Assembly (NCBI GenBank): GCA_964421785.1
Contig: CAYQZG010000037.1
Location: forward strand, 1 to 29,634
Length of the DNA: 29,634 nucleotides
Source of the DNA: SKLM01 sp964421785
GTDB taxonomy: Bacteria; Chloroflexota; Anaerolineae; B4-G1
Direction: 5' to 3'
The notes below the pieces were generated by a model that saw nothing but the letters and a program-made list of their open reading frames with translations, searched no databases and was not told where the DNA came from. Position numbers and translations under genes: made by a program. Shown here piece by piece: positions 23,554 to 29,634 of the stretch. Within the stretch, counting starts at the first letter, position 1. Each line of letters opens with the position of its first letter.

Positions 23554-26403
23554 CTATCCGAACCCCCGGCTGCCGCCTCCACCGCTGCGTCTGGAGGAAC
23601 TCCCGCTGCTGCGGGAGCTGGAGCCACTGCTGCTCCAGCTGCTGGAGCTGAAGCCACTGCCGCCGCTGAACCCTCCACCACCGCCGCCCGACGATGATTC
23701 CTCCAAGATGTCGCCCAGTACCTTCATGGTGGTCGTCCCGGCTTCCCAGGAGATCTTCGTGGCCGTGCCCGCGCTCCTGACAGCTACCTCGAAGGGCGAT
23801 TCGGAATCGTCGACCTCACCGACGGCCGTGTTGAGGAGCGAACTCAACGAGCGGCTGGCCCGGTTGAGGGAGCGGCTGAGGCCGTCCGAGAGACCCTGGA
23901 GCGAGATATCAGCGCCCGCCGGGCGCTCCGACAGCGAGGGGCGTGCCTTTGCCACCCGCGGAGCCCCGGTCGCCGTTTGGGGCAGGCGCAGCTCTCGCGT
24001 CACGCGGTCTCGCAGACCCCGCCGGCGCCGGGCGTGGGCGGTCGTCTTGTGAACGTCGACCGGCGCCGGCACCATCCAGACCGGCATCTGTGCATCCATC
24101 CTCTCCGCCTGGCGCAGCACGACCTCATCCACGTCGAGAGCCACCGCATAGGGGAAGTACCGGTCGAGCACGGCCTGCGCAGCCTCCCGGTCACCAAACC
24201 GCTTGAGATTCTTCAGATAGCGCCGGAAGGCGCGCCAGCGCGCTGCCTCCTCGATTCCCAGTGTGGTGCGCTGCGGCATCCAGCGGCTCACGCCCATCAG
24301 CATCAGCCCGACCACAGCCAGCCCGATGGGGGGTGCGCAGGCTGCCCATCCCACCGCGGTCATTCCGCACAGCCCGGCGAGCCCGAGCAGGCCTGCGGCG
24401 ATGACCACCCGCTGCCCGGCCCAGTTCCAGCGCCGCCGTGCCGTCTCGGGCAGCGTGGAGAAGTATCGGGACGCCATCTGGCCCATCTGCTCGTAGATGT
24501 CGGGCAGAGCACGGGTGAAGGTGCCCTGAAACTCGACGAAGGACGTGGGGGTCTCCACTTTCTCGATTGCCTCAACCAGGGTGTTGAACAGCGTCCGCTC
24601 GTGTTCGGCCAGCTCCACGTCCTGGCCGCCACTCACGCGCACGGTGTCGCCATCGTCGATCCTCTCTCCCCAGTTCAGGGTGACCGTGATGTCACGCTTC
24701 TGGAGATCGGCGCTGATGAGGCCGAGGGTGGCCAGATGCAGCAGGTCGGCCAGCGCGCCTTTGACGGTGGGCTTCTCGTCGACCAGATAGGCCACGATGC
24801 CCGGCGGCAGATCCGACGGCGGCTCGGTCAGGTACGCCGCCACCGGTGGCGCGGCCCGGTCGCGTCCCCAGACGTACCAGGCTGCGATCGCGCCCGTCAG
24901 CCCGACGGTGGGGAACAGACAGCCCAGGGTGCCCAGCCCCACCTGCCAACGAGCGCGGCGGATGGCTTTCTCTCGTTCGGCCTCGATGACTGCCTGCTCC
25001 TTCTGGAGCTGCCGCTCTAGCTGGTTCTGCCAGACCGACTTCCCCGCTGTCGTGGCGTTGGCCGGCATGCGGATGCCCACGGACCACGCCTCGCCCTCTG
25101 GCAGCGGGCCCTCGTGCGTCACCCGCAGTGTCCCATCCCCCTGCAAGGTGGTCGCGCCGCCGGAGACGCTCACCTCGTCGGGGCTCAGATCCGGTGGCAC
25201 GTGCAGGCGCACGCTGGCAGCATCGACCGGCGCAGCGCGGTCCCCTGAGGGATGAGACGCGAAGACGGCCGTCCAGTCGATCTCCTGGGCGTCCGTCAGC
25301 ACGCGCACGGCGCCGAGCACGGTGTAACTGAGCTCGAAGGTCGCGCTGTTGCCCGCCTCCAGGGCCGGGAAGGCCCACTCCACCAGCGTGGAGCCGGCGC
25401 GGCCTTCGTTGATGATGACCCGTTGACCGTCGAAGGAGACCCAGCTATCCAGGCCGGGCTTCTCCTCCACGACGTAGCAGTAGTCGCATGGGACGTCGCT
25501 GAGCTGGAAAGCCTGTTCGCTTGATCGGACCTCGACGTCGACGATCTGATCGAGATAGAGCCAGGGGATGGTGCGATGGCCGTGGTAGATGTAGCCCTCG
25601 TCCACCGCCAGCGTCTGCTCCTCGGTCACCCTGAGCGTGCCGTCCCGCGCGATGGTCACGTCGACGTCGAACGTCTCCCAGTGGTAGGACGTCTGCCGCT
25701 CGTCGAATCGACGCTGCCAATCGGTGACCGGGGCGGCGGTCAGACCGTGGGGGAAGCCGACCTCTACCTCGAACGCGGTGCCATTGGGGATGGCGCCCGA
25801 GGATTCGAAGACGACAGTCTGGGCGTCGACGATCTCGACCGTGGCCTCGACGCCTTTGGCCCGGGCAGTCAGGGCGTTCGGATCGACCGGGCGGCCCGAG
25901 GACGGGCGTGGCAGGTGCACCGTCACGCGGCCGGCCTCGGTGGGGATGCCGCTCCGGTCGGCCGGTACCGCTTTCCAGGCCAGCCAGTCCCCGTCCGGAT
26001 AGACCCATAGGCCGCCCAGCACCCGATAGTCGACCGTGAACGTGCGCACTTCGCTGCCGCTGGTGGGCTCGTAGGCCCACTCAACGCGGATGGTGTTGTA
26101 CCCGCGCTCAAGGGTGAACGTGCCCGGGCCGGATCCGCCCTCATCGTAGATCCGATCACCCTCCCGCACCTGCACGTCCACGATGTCGCTGACGTAGTCG
26201 AGGGGGATCTCCGCGAAGCCGGTCTGGAACTCGCCCTCGAAGCGCAACCGGTACGTCTCGGCCACCAGCAGCGATCCGTCGGCCTGGATGTCGATGTCCA
26301 CGTCGTAGCGTTCGTAGGTGACGCTCCTCTGCGGTTGGGGTGCCGCGGCCAGGCTCAGCAGGGCCAGGACAGTCAATAGGAACGTCAGTGATCGTCTGTA
26401 CAT
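23554..26403 (-). CDS. DUF2207 membrane protein with duplicated extracellular domain
   Basis: A 949-residue protein: signal peptide (about 1-22), two successive DUF2207-like beta domains (about 28-225 and 240-450, each opening with a YERYDVDIDI / YHWETFDVDV strand), a charged helix (about 460-485), a membrane segment (about 487-513), a cytoplasmic region with YLVDEKPTVKGALADLLHLA, one or two further membrane segments (about 660-700), and a Gly/Ser-rich tail ending RGFG, typical of this family. A single DUF2207 domain is usual, so the duplication is notable. The ATG at 26403 has GGAGGGAGGT directly upstream; earlier in-frame codons precede that site and are excluded. The molecular function of DUF2207 is not known; an envelope role is inferred. 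It follows two membrane-anchored genes in the same direction. Confidence 0.87.
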   Translation of the reverse strand: MYRRSLTFLLTVLALLSLAAAPQPQRSVTYERYDVDIDIQADGSLLVAETYRLRFEGEFQTGFAEIPLDYVSDIVDVQVREGDRIYDEGGSGPGTFTLERGYNTIRVEWAYEPTSGSEVRTFTVDYRVLGGLWVYPDGDWLAWKAVPADRSGIPTEAGRVTVHLPRPSSGRPVDPNALTARAKGVEATVEIVDAQTVVFESSGAIPNGTAFEVEVGFPHGLTAAPVTDWQRRFDERQTSYHWETFDVDVTIARDGTLRVTEEQTLAVDEGYIYHGHRTIPWLYLDQIVDVEVRSSEQAFQLSDVPCDYCYVVEEKPGLDSWVSFDGQRVIINEGRAGSTLVEWAFPALEAGNSATFELSYTVLGAVRVLTDAQEIDWTAVFASHPSGDRAAPVDAASVRLHVPPDLSPDEVSVSGGATTLQGDGTLRVTHEGPLPEGEAWSVGIRMPANATTAGKSVWQNQLERQLQKEQAVIEAEREKAIRRARWQVGLGTLGCLFPTVGLTGAIAAWYVWGRDRAAPPVAAYLTEPPSDLPPGIVAYLVDEKPTVKGALADLLHLATLGLISADLQKRDITVTLNWGERIDDGDTVRVSGGQDVELAEHERTLFNTLVEAIEKVETPTSFVEFQGTFTRALPDIYEQMGQMASRYFSTLPETARRRWNWAGQRVVIAAGLLGLAGLCGMTAVGWAACAPPIGLAVVGLMLMGVSRWMPQRTTLGIEEAARWRAFRRYLKNLKRFGDREAAQAVLDRYFPYAVALDVDEVVLRQAERMDAQMPVWMVPAPVDVHKTTAHARRRRGLRDRVTRELRLPQTATGAPRVAKARPSLSERPAGADISLQGLSDGLSRSLNRASRSLSSLLNTAVGEVDDSESPFEVAVRSAGTATKISWEAGTTTMKVLGDILEESSSGGGGGGFSGGSGFSSSSWSSSGSSSRSSGSSSRRSGGGGSRGFG

Positions 26404-26457
26404 ACCTCCCTCCGAGGCTCCTATAGGTTGGCTTGTGTCCCGTGCCGGCATCCGACG

Positions 26458-27453
26458 TCAGGGGGCCAGCACGACGCGCCAAGATCCCAGGATGGTCTCT
26501 CTAACTCTCGTATGCGTTGGACAGGTTTCGAGCTGCAGCCCGGAGACGAGCGGCATCCCCAGCTCGCCGGCGCTGATGGTGTAGGTCGTCCGGGGATCCG
26601 CGTTGAAGTCGACGTACCCCATCCCTTCGTCGGGCTTGAGCCCCGTCACGGCGCGATCGGCGCCCTCGGCCCAGGTCAGCCACACCTCAATCCCGGGCAC
26701 GCCCTCACCATCCTCGTTCTGCACCACCACCTCGACGTGGAGCGGCTGCTCTGGATCGCACAGCTGCTCCTTCTCCTTGAAGCGCAGGCGCTGCAGCAGC
26801 GGTGGTGTGGGCGATGGCGTAAAGGTCGGTGAGGGGGTTGGTGTCGCCGTCGGCGTGGGGGTGGACGAGGGAGTGAACGTCGGCGAGGGCGTGAAGGTCC
26901 CTGTGGGGGTGATGGTTTGGGTCGGCGTAAGCGTCGCTGTTGGCGTGAGGGTGGGCGATGGCGTGAGGGTGGGAGGGGGTGTCGGGCTGGGCGTCACCGT
27001 CGGCGACGGGGTCGGCGAGAAGGTTGGGGAGGGTGGCGCCGTGGGGGACGACGTCGGCGTGGACGTGAGCGTCGGCAGCGATGTGGGCGTGGGCTCCCGG
27101 TAGATCAAATCGGCGGAGATCTTCACGTCCAGCGCCGTCGCCAGCGTCGTCAATCGGCGCAGTGTCTCTGGCGAGCGGCCGGAGGCGTGGTCTCTGAACA
27201 ACGGCTCCAGCGCCTGGCTCAGGTCCTCACTCTCCAGCCCCTCCAACCGGGCGCGCGTGCGCTCCAGGCTATCCCCGGCGGCGTAGGAGAGGGCGGCCAG
27301 TCGTATCCAGTCGTGTCGATGGTCCGTGCGCAGCAGCGCGGGATAGGTGTTGGTGAGCTCGACGGGATTGATCCCCCACGTGTAGACCAGACTCAGCGCC
27401 AATCCCACTGCGAGCCCGAGGAGCAATGCGCCGGATGTGAAGCCACGCCTCAT
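26458..27453 (-). CDS. Membrane-anchored protein with Pro/Thr stalk and beta-rich C-terminal domain
   Basis: A 331-residue protein: membrane segment (about 8-26), a helical region (35-115) related to the upstream gene, a low-complexity stalk of PT, SPT and TPT repeats (about 121-218), and a C-terminal domain (about 222-331) with alternating strands such as LHVEVVVQNEDGEGVPG and VWLTWAEG, resembling an immunoglobulin-like fold, with two cysteines (about 232 and 314) that could form a disulfide. The expected topology is inside anchor, outside stalk and domain. The stalk is likely extended and possibly glycosylated. Its ATG overlaps the upstream stop (ATGA), so translation is coupled. No binding partner can be named. 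Confidence 0.85.
   Translation of the reverse strand: MRRGFTSGALLLGLAVGLALSLVYTWGINPVELTNTYPALLRTDHRHDWIRLAALSYAAGDSLERTRARLEGLESEDLSQALEPLFRDHASGRSPETLRRLTTLATALDVKISADLIYREPTPTSLPTLTSTPTSSPTAPPSPTFSPTPSPTVTPSPTPPPTLTPSPTLTPTATLTPTQTITPTGTFTPSPTFTPSSTPTPTATPTPSPTFTPSPTPPLLQRLRFKEKEQLCDPEQPLHVEVVVQNEDGEGVPGIEVWLTWAEGADRAVTGLKPDEGMGYVDFNADPRTTYTISAGELGMPLVSGLQLETCPTHTRVRETILGSWRVVLAP
26815..27095. repeat. Low-complexity tandem repeats encoding the Pro/Thr stalk
   Basis: Imperfect short repeats such as GGCGTGAGGGTGGGCGATGGCGT-like units (written on the plus strand) run through this segment. They encode the PT-rich stalk in the minus-strand gene. They are coding repeats with irregular spacing and no unique spacers, so not a CRISPR. 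Confidence 0.75.
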
Positions 27454-27857
27454 GGCTGCCCCTCCGGCTGTCGTGAGGGGTTCAGCCCTTCCGTGTAGGG
27501 CGTCAACATCGGGTCCGTCACGCCGAATGCCCGCGCCAGGTGGGCCAGGCGGGCGATATCCTCCTCCCTGCCTCCCTCCTCAATCAGCCTCTCCGCGAGT
27601 TCCAGCGCAGGTGCGACGGGTCTTTCGGGGTTGAGGAGCTTGAGGCGGGAGCGCGCTGCCCGGAGGTCCTCCTCCACGTCGTAGGCCGCGGCGACCATGA
27701 GCACGTAGTCATCGTGGTAGTCCTGGCGCAGCGCGGCGGGGGAGGTGTTGGTGTAGGTCACCGGCCAGAGCCACCAGCCGACGGCGAACCCCAGCACCAA
27801 TCCCAGCGCGACGCCGATGGCGGCCCGTGCAACCCAGTCGGGCGCTCGTTCACCCAT
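27450..27857 (-). CDS. Small membrane-anchored protein, relative of the stalk protein
   Basis: A 135-residue protein with one membrane segment (about 12-31, ending GWWLWP) and a helical soluble part. The segment YTNTSPAALRQDYHDDYVLMVAAAYDVEEDLRAARSRLKLLN (35-75) parallels LTNTYPALLRTDHRHDWIRLAALSYAAGDSLERTRARLEGLE in the next gene, so the two are paralogues; such pairs are seen in Chloroflexota, from memory. The ATG at 27857 follows GAAGGG; the longer frame would run through the tRNA gene and is excluded. The stop overlaps the next start. Function unknown; the helical part could bind a partner inside or outside the membrane. Confidence 0.82.
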   Translation of the reverse strand: MGERAPDWVARAAIGVALGLVLGFAVGWWLWPVTYTNTSPAALRQDYHDDYVLMVAAAYDVEEDLRAARSRLKLLNPERPVAPALELAERLIEEGGREEDIARLAHLARAFGVTDPMLTPYTEGLNPSRQPEGQP

Positions 27858-27882
27858 TGTTGTGCCCTTCTGATGAGAAAAC

Positions 27883-27906
27883 GCGGCGCTTGGGGCGCGC
27901 AGCCGC
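27883..27906 (-). terminator. Possible terminator after tRNA-Leu
   Basis: On the minus strand GCGGCTGCGC and GCGCCGC form a bulged GC-rich hairpin followed by GTTTTCTC. It lies between the tRNA and the next gene's start, so it may end or attenuate the tRNA transcript. Confidence 0.45.
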
Positions 27907-27942
27907 CCAGGGACGCCGCGAGTGTGATCCACGATGGTGAGA

Positions 27943-28026
27943 TGCCGGAGGTGGGAATCGAACCCACATGGGTCAAAGCCCACACGATTTTGAGTCGCGC
28001 GCGTCTGCCTGTTCCGCCACTCCGGC
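27943..28026 (-). tRNA. tRNA-Leu(CAA)
   Basis: The 84-nt sequence folds as a class II tRNA: acceptor GCCGGAG/CTCCGGC with discriminator A, anticodon stem CGCGA/TCGTG with loop CTCAAAA giving anticodon CAA (decodes UUG), a long variable arm (GGG-C-TTTGA-CCC) and T-loop TTCGAAT. The variable arm and A discriminator support leucine. The 3' CCA is not encoded. Confidence 0.95.
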
Positions 28027-28035
28027 CCGGCATCT

Positions 28036-28064
28036 AATATACCAGAGAACGCGTCTCTGGTCAA
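28036..28064 (-). promoter_or_regulatory. tRNA-Leu promoter with palindromic spacer
   Basis: Minus strand TTGACC (28064-28059) and TATATT (28041-28036) are exactly 17 bases apart, a few bases before the tRNA. The spacer itself is a dyad: ACCAGAG and CTCTGGT around ACGCGT (about 28041-28061). Confidence 0.75.
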
Positions 28065-28122
28065 CTTCTCGCGCCCATCGCTTCAGTTTCACCCGGCGCC
28101 TGCCGGACGCGGCCTTCGATCT

Positions 28123-28215
28123 TTACGAGAGGTTGGAGGGAAGAGCCTCTGTATGCCGGGGGTGAGGCTCGACCATGGCGGCTACCAGTATCGAGGTGTC
28201 GAACAGGATCCTCAC
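28123..28215 (-). pseudogene. Truncated PIN-domain (VapC-type) toxin fragment
   Basis: Reading the minus strand from a GTG at 28215, after an AGGTGA site, gives a 30-residue start of a PIN ribonuclease: VRILFDTSILVAAMVEPHPR, where the Asp in FDTS is the first catalytic acidic residue of VapC toxins. A TAA stop at 28125 ends it; normal length is about 130 residues, and no continuation is recognised before the tRNA promoter. The antitoxin that normally precedes it is missing, replaced by the MITE-like copy at 28310-28484. This is a decayed toxin-antitoxin locus. Confidence 0.6.
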
Positions 28216-28309
28216 GGACTCACCTGCTGCAAGATCTGAGATGCACGGCGGTCACGCTCTCGTCGAACGATGCCCTCCAGCTGTCAAGGAGATAAGCCGT
28301 TTCACGCAG

Positions 28310-28484
28310 GGCTATCCCATTTAGGCTCAAAGCCCTCGTCCTCGAGGGCGTCGCAGGCGAGGGAGCAGAGCTGTGTAAGCGAAGGAAGCGCAGCGGCTGA
28401 AGCGGCATTCACGCCGAAGGAGGACGGGCGGAGGCCGCCTACGAGACGGGGTCTAGGAGCGCGCGATGTCCATATGCGATTGCC
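28310..28484. mobile_element. MITE-like element, copy 2 (175 bp)
   Basis: The same element as at 9145-9294, in the same orientation, with about 25 extra bases in the middle. The right end ATGCGATTGCC is intact; the left end GGCTATCCCAT has two changes. Its right 32 bases form the last codons and the stop of the reductase gene, so it seems to have landed in the 3' end of that gene. The remaining gap (28216-28309) shows no gene. Confidence 0.8.
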
Positions 28485-29418
28485 CTGCTGTCTCACGGGT
28501 GTCCAAGACCCCGTCGACACCGGGCAGCGGCGTGCGCAGCAGCGCCCGGGCGCGGGAGCAGTCGAGGGTGCAGTCGAGGGGGCGGGTCAGACCGCTCTCC
28601 CGGCTCAGGGCCGGGGTGATGCCGTCGGGATCGACGCCGTGGAAGCGCGCCAGCCGCAGGCCAAACTGGTAGCGGGATAGGGGCTGCACGCCAGCGACGT
28701 GGAGCACGCCCGTGTACGCCAAACCTGCCAGCTCCAGCAGCGCCGCGGCCAGGCACTCCACCCAGATGGGACAGCGGTACTCGTCGGTGAAGAGGTGCAC
28801 CGGCTTGCCGGCCTTCAGGTCGCCGACGATCCAGCGGGTCTGCCGGTCCCAGTCCTGCCACGGCGTCTCCCGCAGCGCCCCTCGTTTCTTCTGCGCCGCA
28901 GCCCCGTAGATGAGGGACGTGCGCACGATGACGGCCTGGGCGTCGGAACCGCGCACCGCCTTCTCTGCCAGCGCCTTGCTGCGCCCGTAGGCTGTGATGG
29001 GCGAGGGCCGGTCCTCCTCAACGTAGTCTCCCCTCTCGCCGTCGAAGAGCACGTCGCTGGAGACGTGGATCAAGCGCGCGCCGACCCGCTCCGCGGCCCG
29101 GGCGACGTTTCCGGTGCCAACGGCGTTCACGGCGTCAAAAGCGGACGCGGGCCCCTGACCCGGGTTGAGCGCGGCCGTGTGGATCACCACGCCGGGGCGC
29201 ACGTCCCCGATCAGTGCCGCAACCGCCGCTTGATCTCGCACGTCCAGCTGCCGCCAGTCGACGCCGGGCTCTTCCATGGGGTGGCTCAGATACGTGGCGG
29301 TTACGTCCCACACATGGCCGGCCCTCCGGCCCCGGGCCAACCGAACGACCCATCCCCCCAGGAAGCCGCTCCCACCGGCGATCACCATGCGGGGTATCCT
29401 ATGTGAGCTCAGAGCCAT
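28453..29418 (-). CDS. RmlD-like sugar-nucleotide reductase / SDR-family NAD(P) enzyme
   Basis: A 321-residue extended short-chain dehydrogenase resembling dTDP-4-dehydrorhamnose reductase: nucleotide motif GGSGFLGG near the N-terminus, VIHTAALN, SSDVLFDG, then catalytic YGRSK (Tyr and Lys), and a C-terminal substrate domain with HVAGVQPLSRYQFG. No other deoxysugar genes are here, so the substrate is unknown. The ATG at 29418 follows TGAGGACGAG; an ATG ten codons later is also possible. The last eleven residues (AGQSHMDIARS) and the TAG lie in the MITE-like element, so the natural C-terminus has been replaced by element sequence, apparently beyond the conserved fold. Confidence 0.85.
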   Translation of the reverse strand: MALSSHRIPRMVIAGGSGFLGGWVVRLARGRRAGHVWDVTATYLSHPMEEPGVDWRQLDVRDQAAVAALIGDVRPGVVIHTAALNPGQGPASAFDAVNAVGTGNVARAAERVGARLIHVSSDVLFDGERGDYVEEDRPSPITAYGRSKALAEKAVRGSDAQAVIVRTSLIYGAAAQKKRGALRETPWQDWDRQTRWIVGDLKAGKPVHLFTDEYRCPIWVECLAAALLELAGLAYTGVLHVAGVQPLSRYQFGLRLARFHGVDPDGITPALSRESGLTRPLDCTLDCSRARALLRTPLPGVDGVLDTRETAGQSHMDIARS

Positions 29419-29428
29419 CTCGTCCTCA

Positions 29429-29590
29429 GGGGCGTTCTGCAGGAGCAAGGATTTTGGCGTCTGAGACCTGTCGGGTTTTGGCTGACATCTTGCAGCACGT
29501 CATTGTGATCCCGCGGAAGCCGTTTTGAGTCGGTTGATACGCTGCACAGAAACCCGACAGGTCTGAAACAAGTGCTCCTGGGGCGTTCTG
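29429..29590. repeat. Nested inverted repeat flanked by an 11-base direct repeat
   Basis: AGACCTGTCGGGTTT (29464-29478) is exactly complementary to 29550-29564. Outside it, CAGGAGCA (29440-29447) is complementary to TGCTCCTG (29573-29580), and GGGGCGTTCTG occurs directly repeated at 29429-29439 and 29580-29590. The 71-base interior encodes nothing. The pattern suggests a small mobile or palindromic repeat with a target duplication. The remaining bases to 29634 hold no feature. Confidence 0.65.
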
Positions 29591-29634
29591 GCCCTGGCTG
29601 GACAAAAGCAGGTGTGTGAGGTTATCATGTGTAG

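Noticed and set aside
23977..25020. 347-codon plus-strand frame opposite the DUF2207 gene
   Set aside because: It is antisense to a gene with signal peptide, membrane segments and the expected Gly/Ser tail; it has no family features.
26815..27095. Repetitive DNA that might be taken for a CRISPR array
   Set aside because: The repeats are short, irregular and in frame, encoding the Pro/Thr stalk; there are no unique spacers and no cas genes.
27858..28064. Longer N-terminus for the 135-residue membrane protein
   Set aside because: It would translate through tRNA-Leu; the ATG at 27857 with a ribosome site precedes the membrane anchor.
28699..29406. 235-codon plus-strand frame opposite the RmlD-like gene
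   Set aside because: It is a shadow frame; the minus-strand protein has the nucleotide-binding and YxxxK motifs.

Overview
The window is about 29.6 kb of GC-rich bacterial DNA. A Chloroflexota (Anaerolineae-like) source is likely but inferred only from gene content: a valyl-tRNA synthetase behind a T-box leader, a glycine/serine-tailed DUF2207 protein, proline/threonine-stalked membrane proteins, a PspC peptide and a CooF-CooS-flavoprotein cluster. No rRNA gene or taxonomic marker is present to prove it.

Layout. (1) 9.1 kb down to 0.02 kb, minus strand: a TetR-controlled fatty-acid or acyl-CoA degradation operon. Order: tetR, thiolase, an 88-residue unknown protein, 3-hydroxyacyl-CoA dehydrogenase, enoyl-CoA hydratase, two acyl-CoA dehydrogenases, etfB, etfA, terminator. 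A consensus promoter with a double palindrome sits upstream of tetR, and hairpin repeats fill several gaps. (2) 14.2-9.4 kb, minus: two DUF488 proteins, a probable dual-OB protein and a RecQ helicase with an N-terminal TPR region, apparently one operon. It is flanked by two different small elements with terminal inverted repeats. (3) 14.5-16.0 kb, plus: an uncharacterised 354-residue protein and a small PspC membrane protein. (4) 19.3-16.1 kb, minus: promoter, T-box riboswitch and valS. (5) 19.5-23.5 kb, plus: cooF, cooS and a pyridine-nucleotide flavoprotein, expected to move electrons from CO to NAD(P) or another carrier. (6) 28.1-23.6 kb, minus: tRNA-Leu(CAA), two related membrane-anchored proteins (one with a long Pro/Thr stalk and a beta-rich C-terminal domain) and a large DUF2207 membrane protein. 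(7) 28.1-29.6 kb: a broken PIN-toxin fragment, a second copy of the 150-175 bp repeat, an RmlD-like sugar-nucleotide reductase whose last codons come from that repeat, and a nested inverted repeat at the right edge.

How the parts fit. The beta-oxidation genes cover acyl-CoA dehydrogenation, hydration, second oxidation and thiolysis, with ETF as electron acceptor; no acyl-CoA synthetase is in the window. The second acyl-CoA dehydrogenase lacks a glutamate at both known catalytic-base positions, and EtfA has lost several usual FAD contacts, so this electron-transfer set may be specialised. The least explained unit is the DUF488-DUF488-OB-(TPR)RecQ operon, which is the best candidate here for an undescribed nucleic-acid system.
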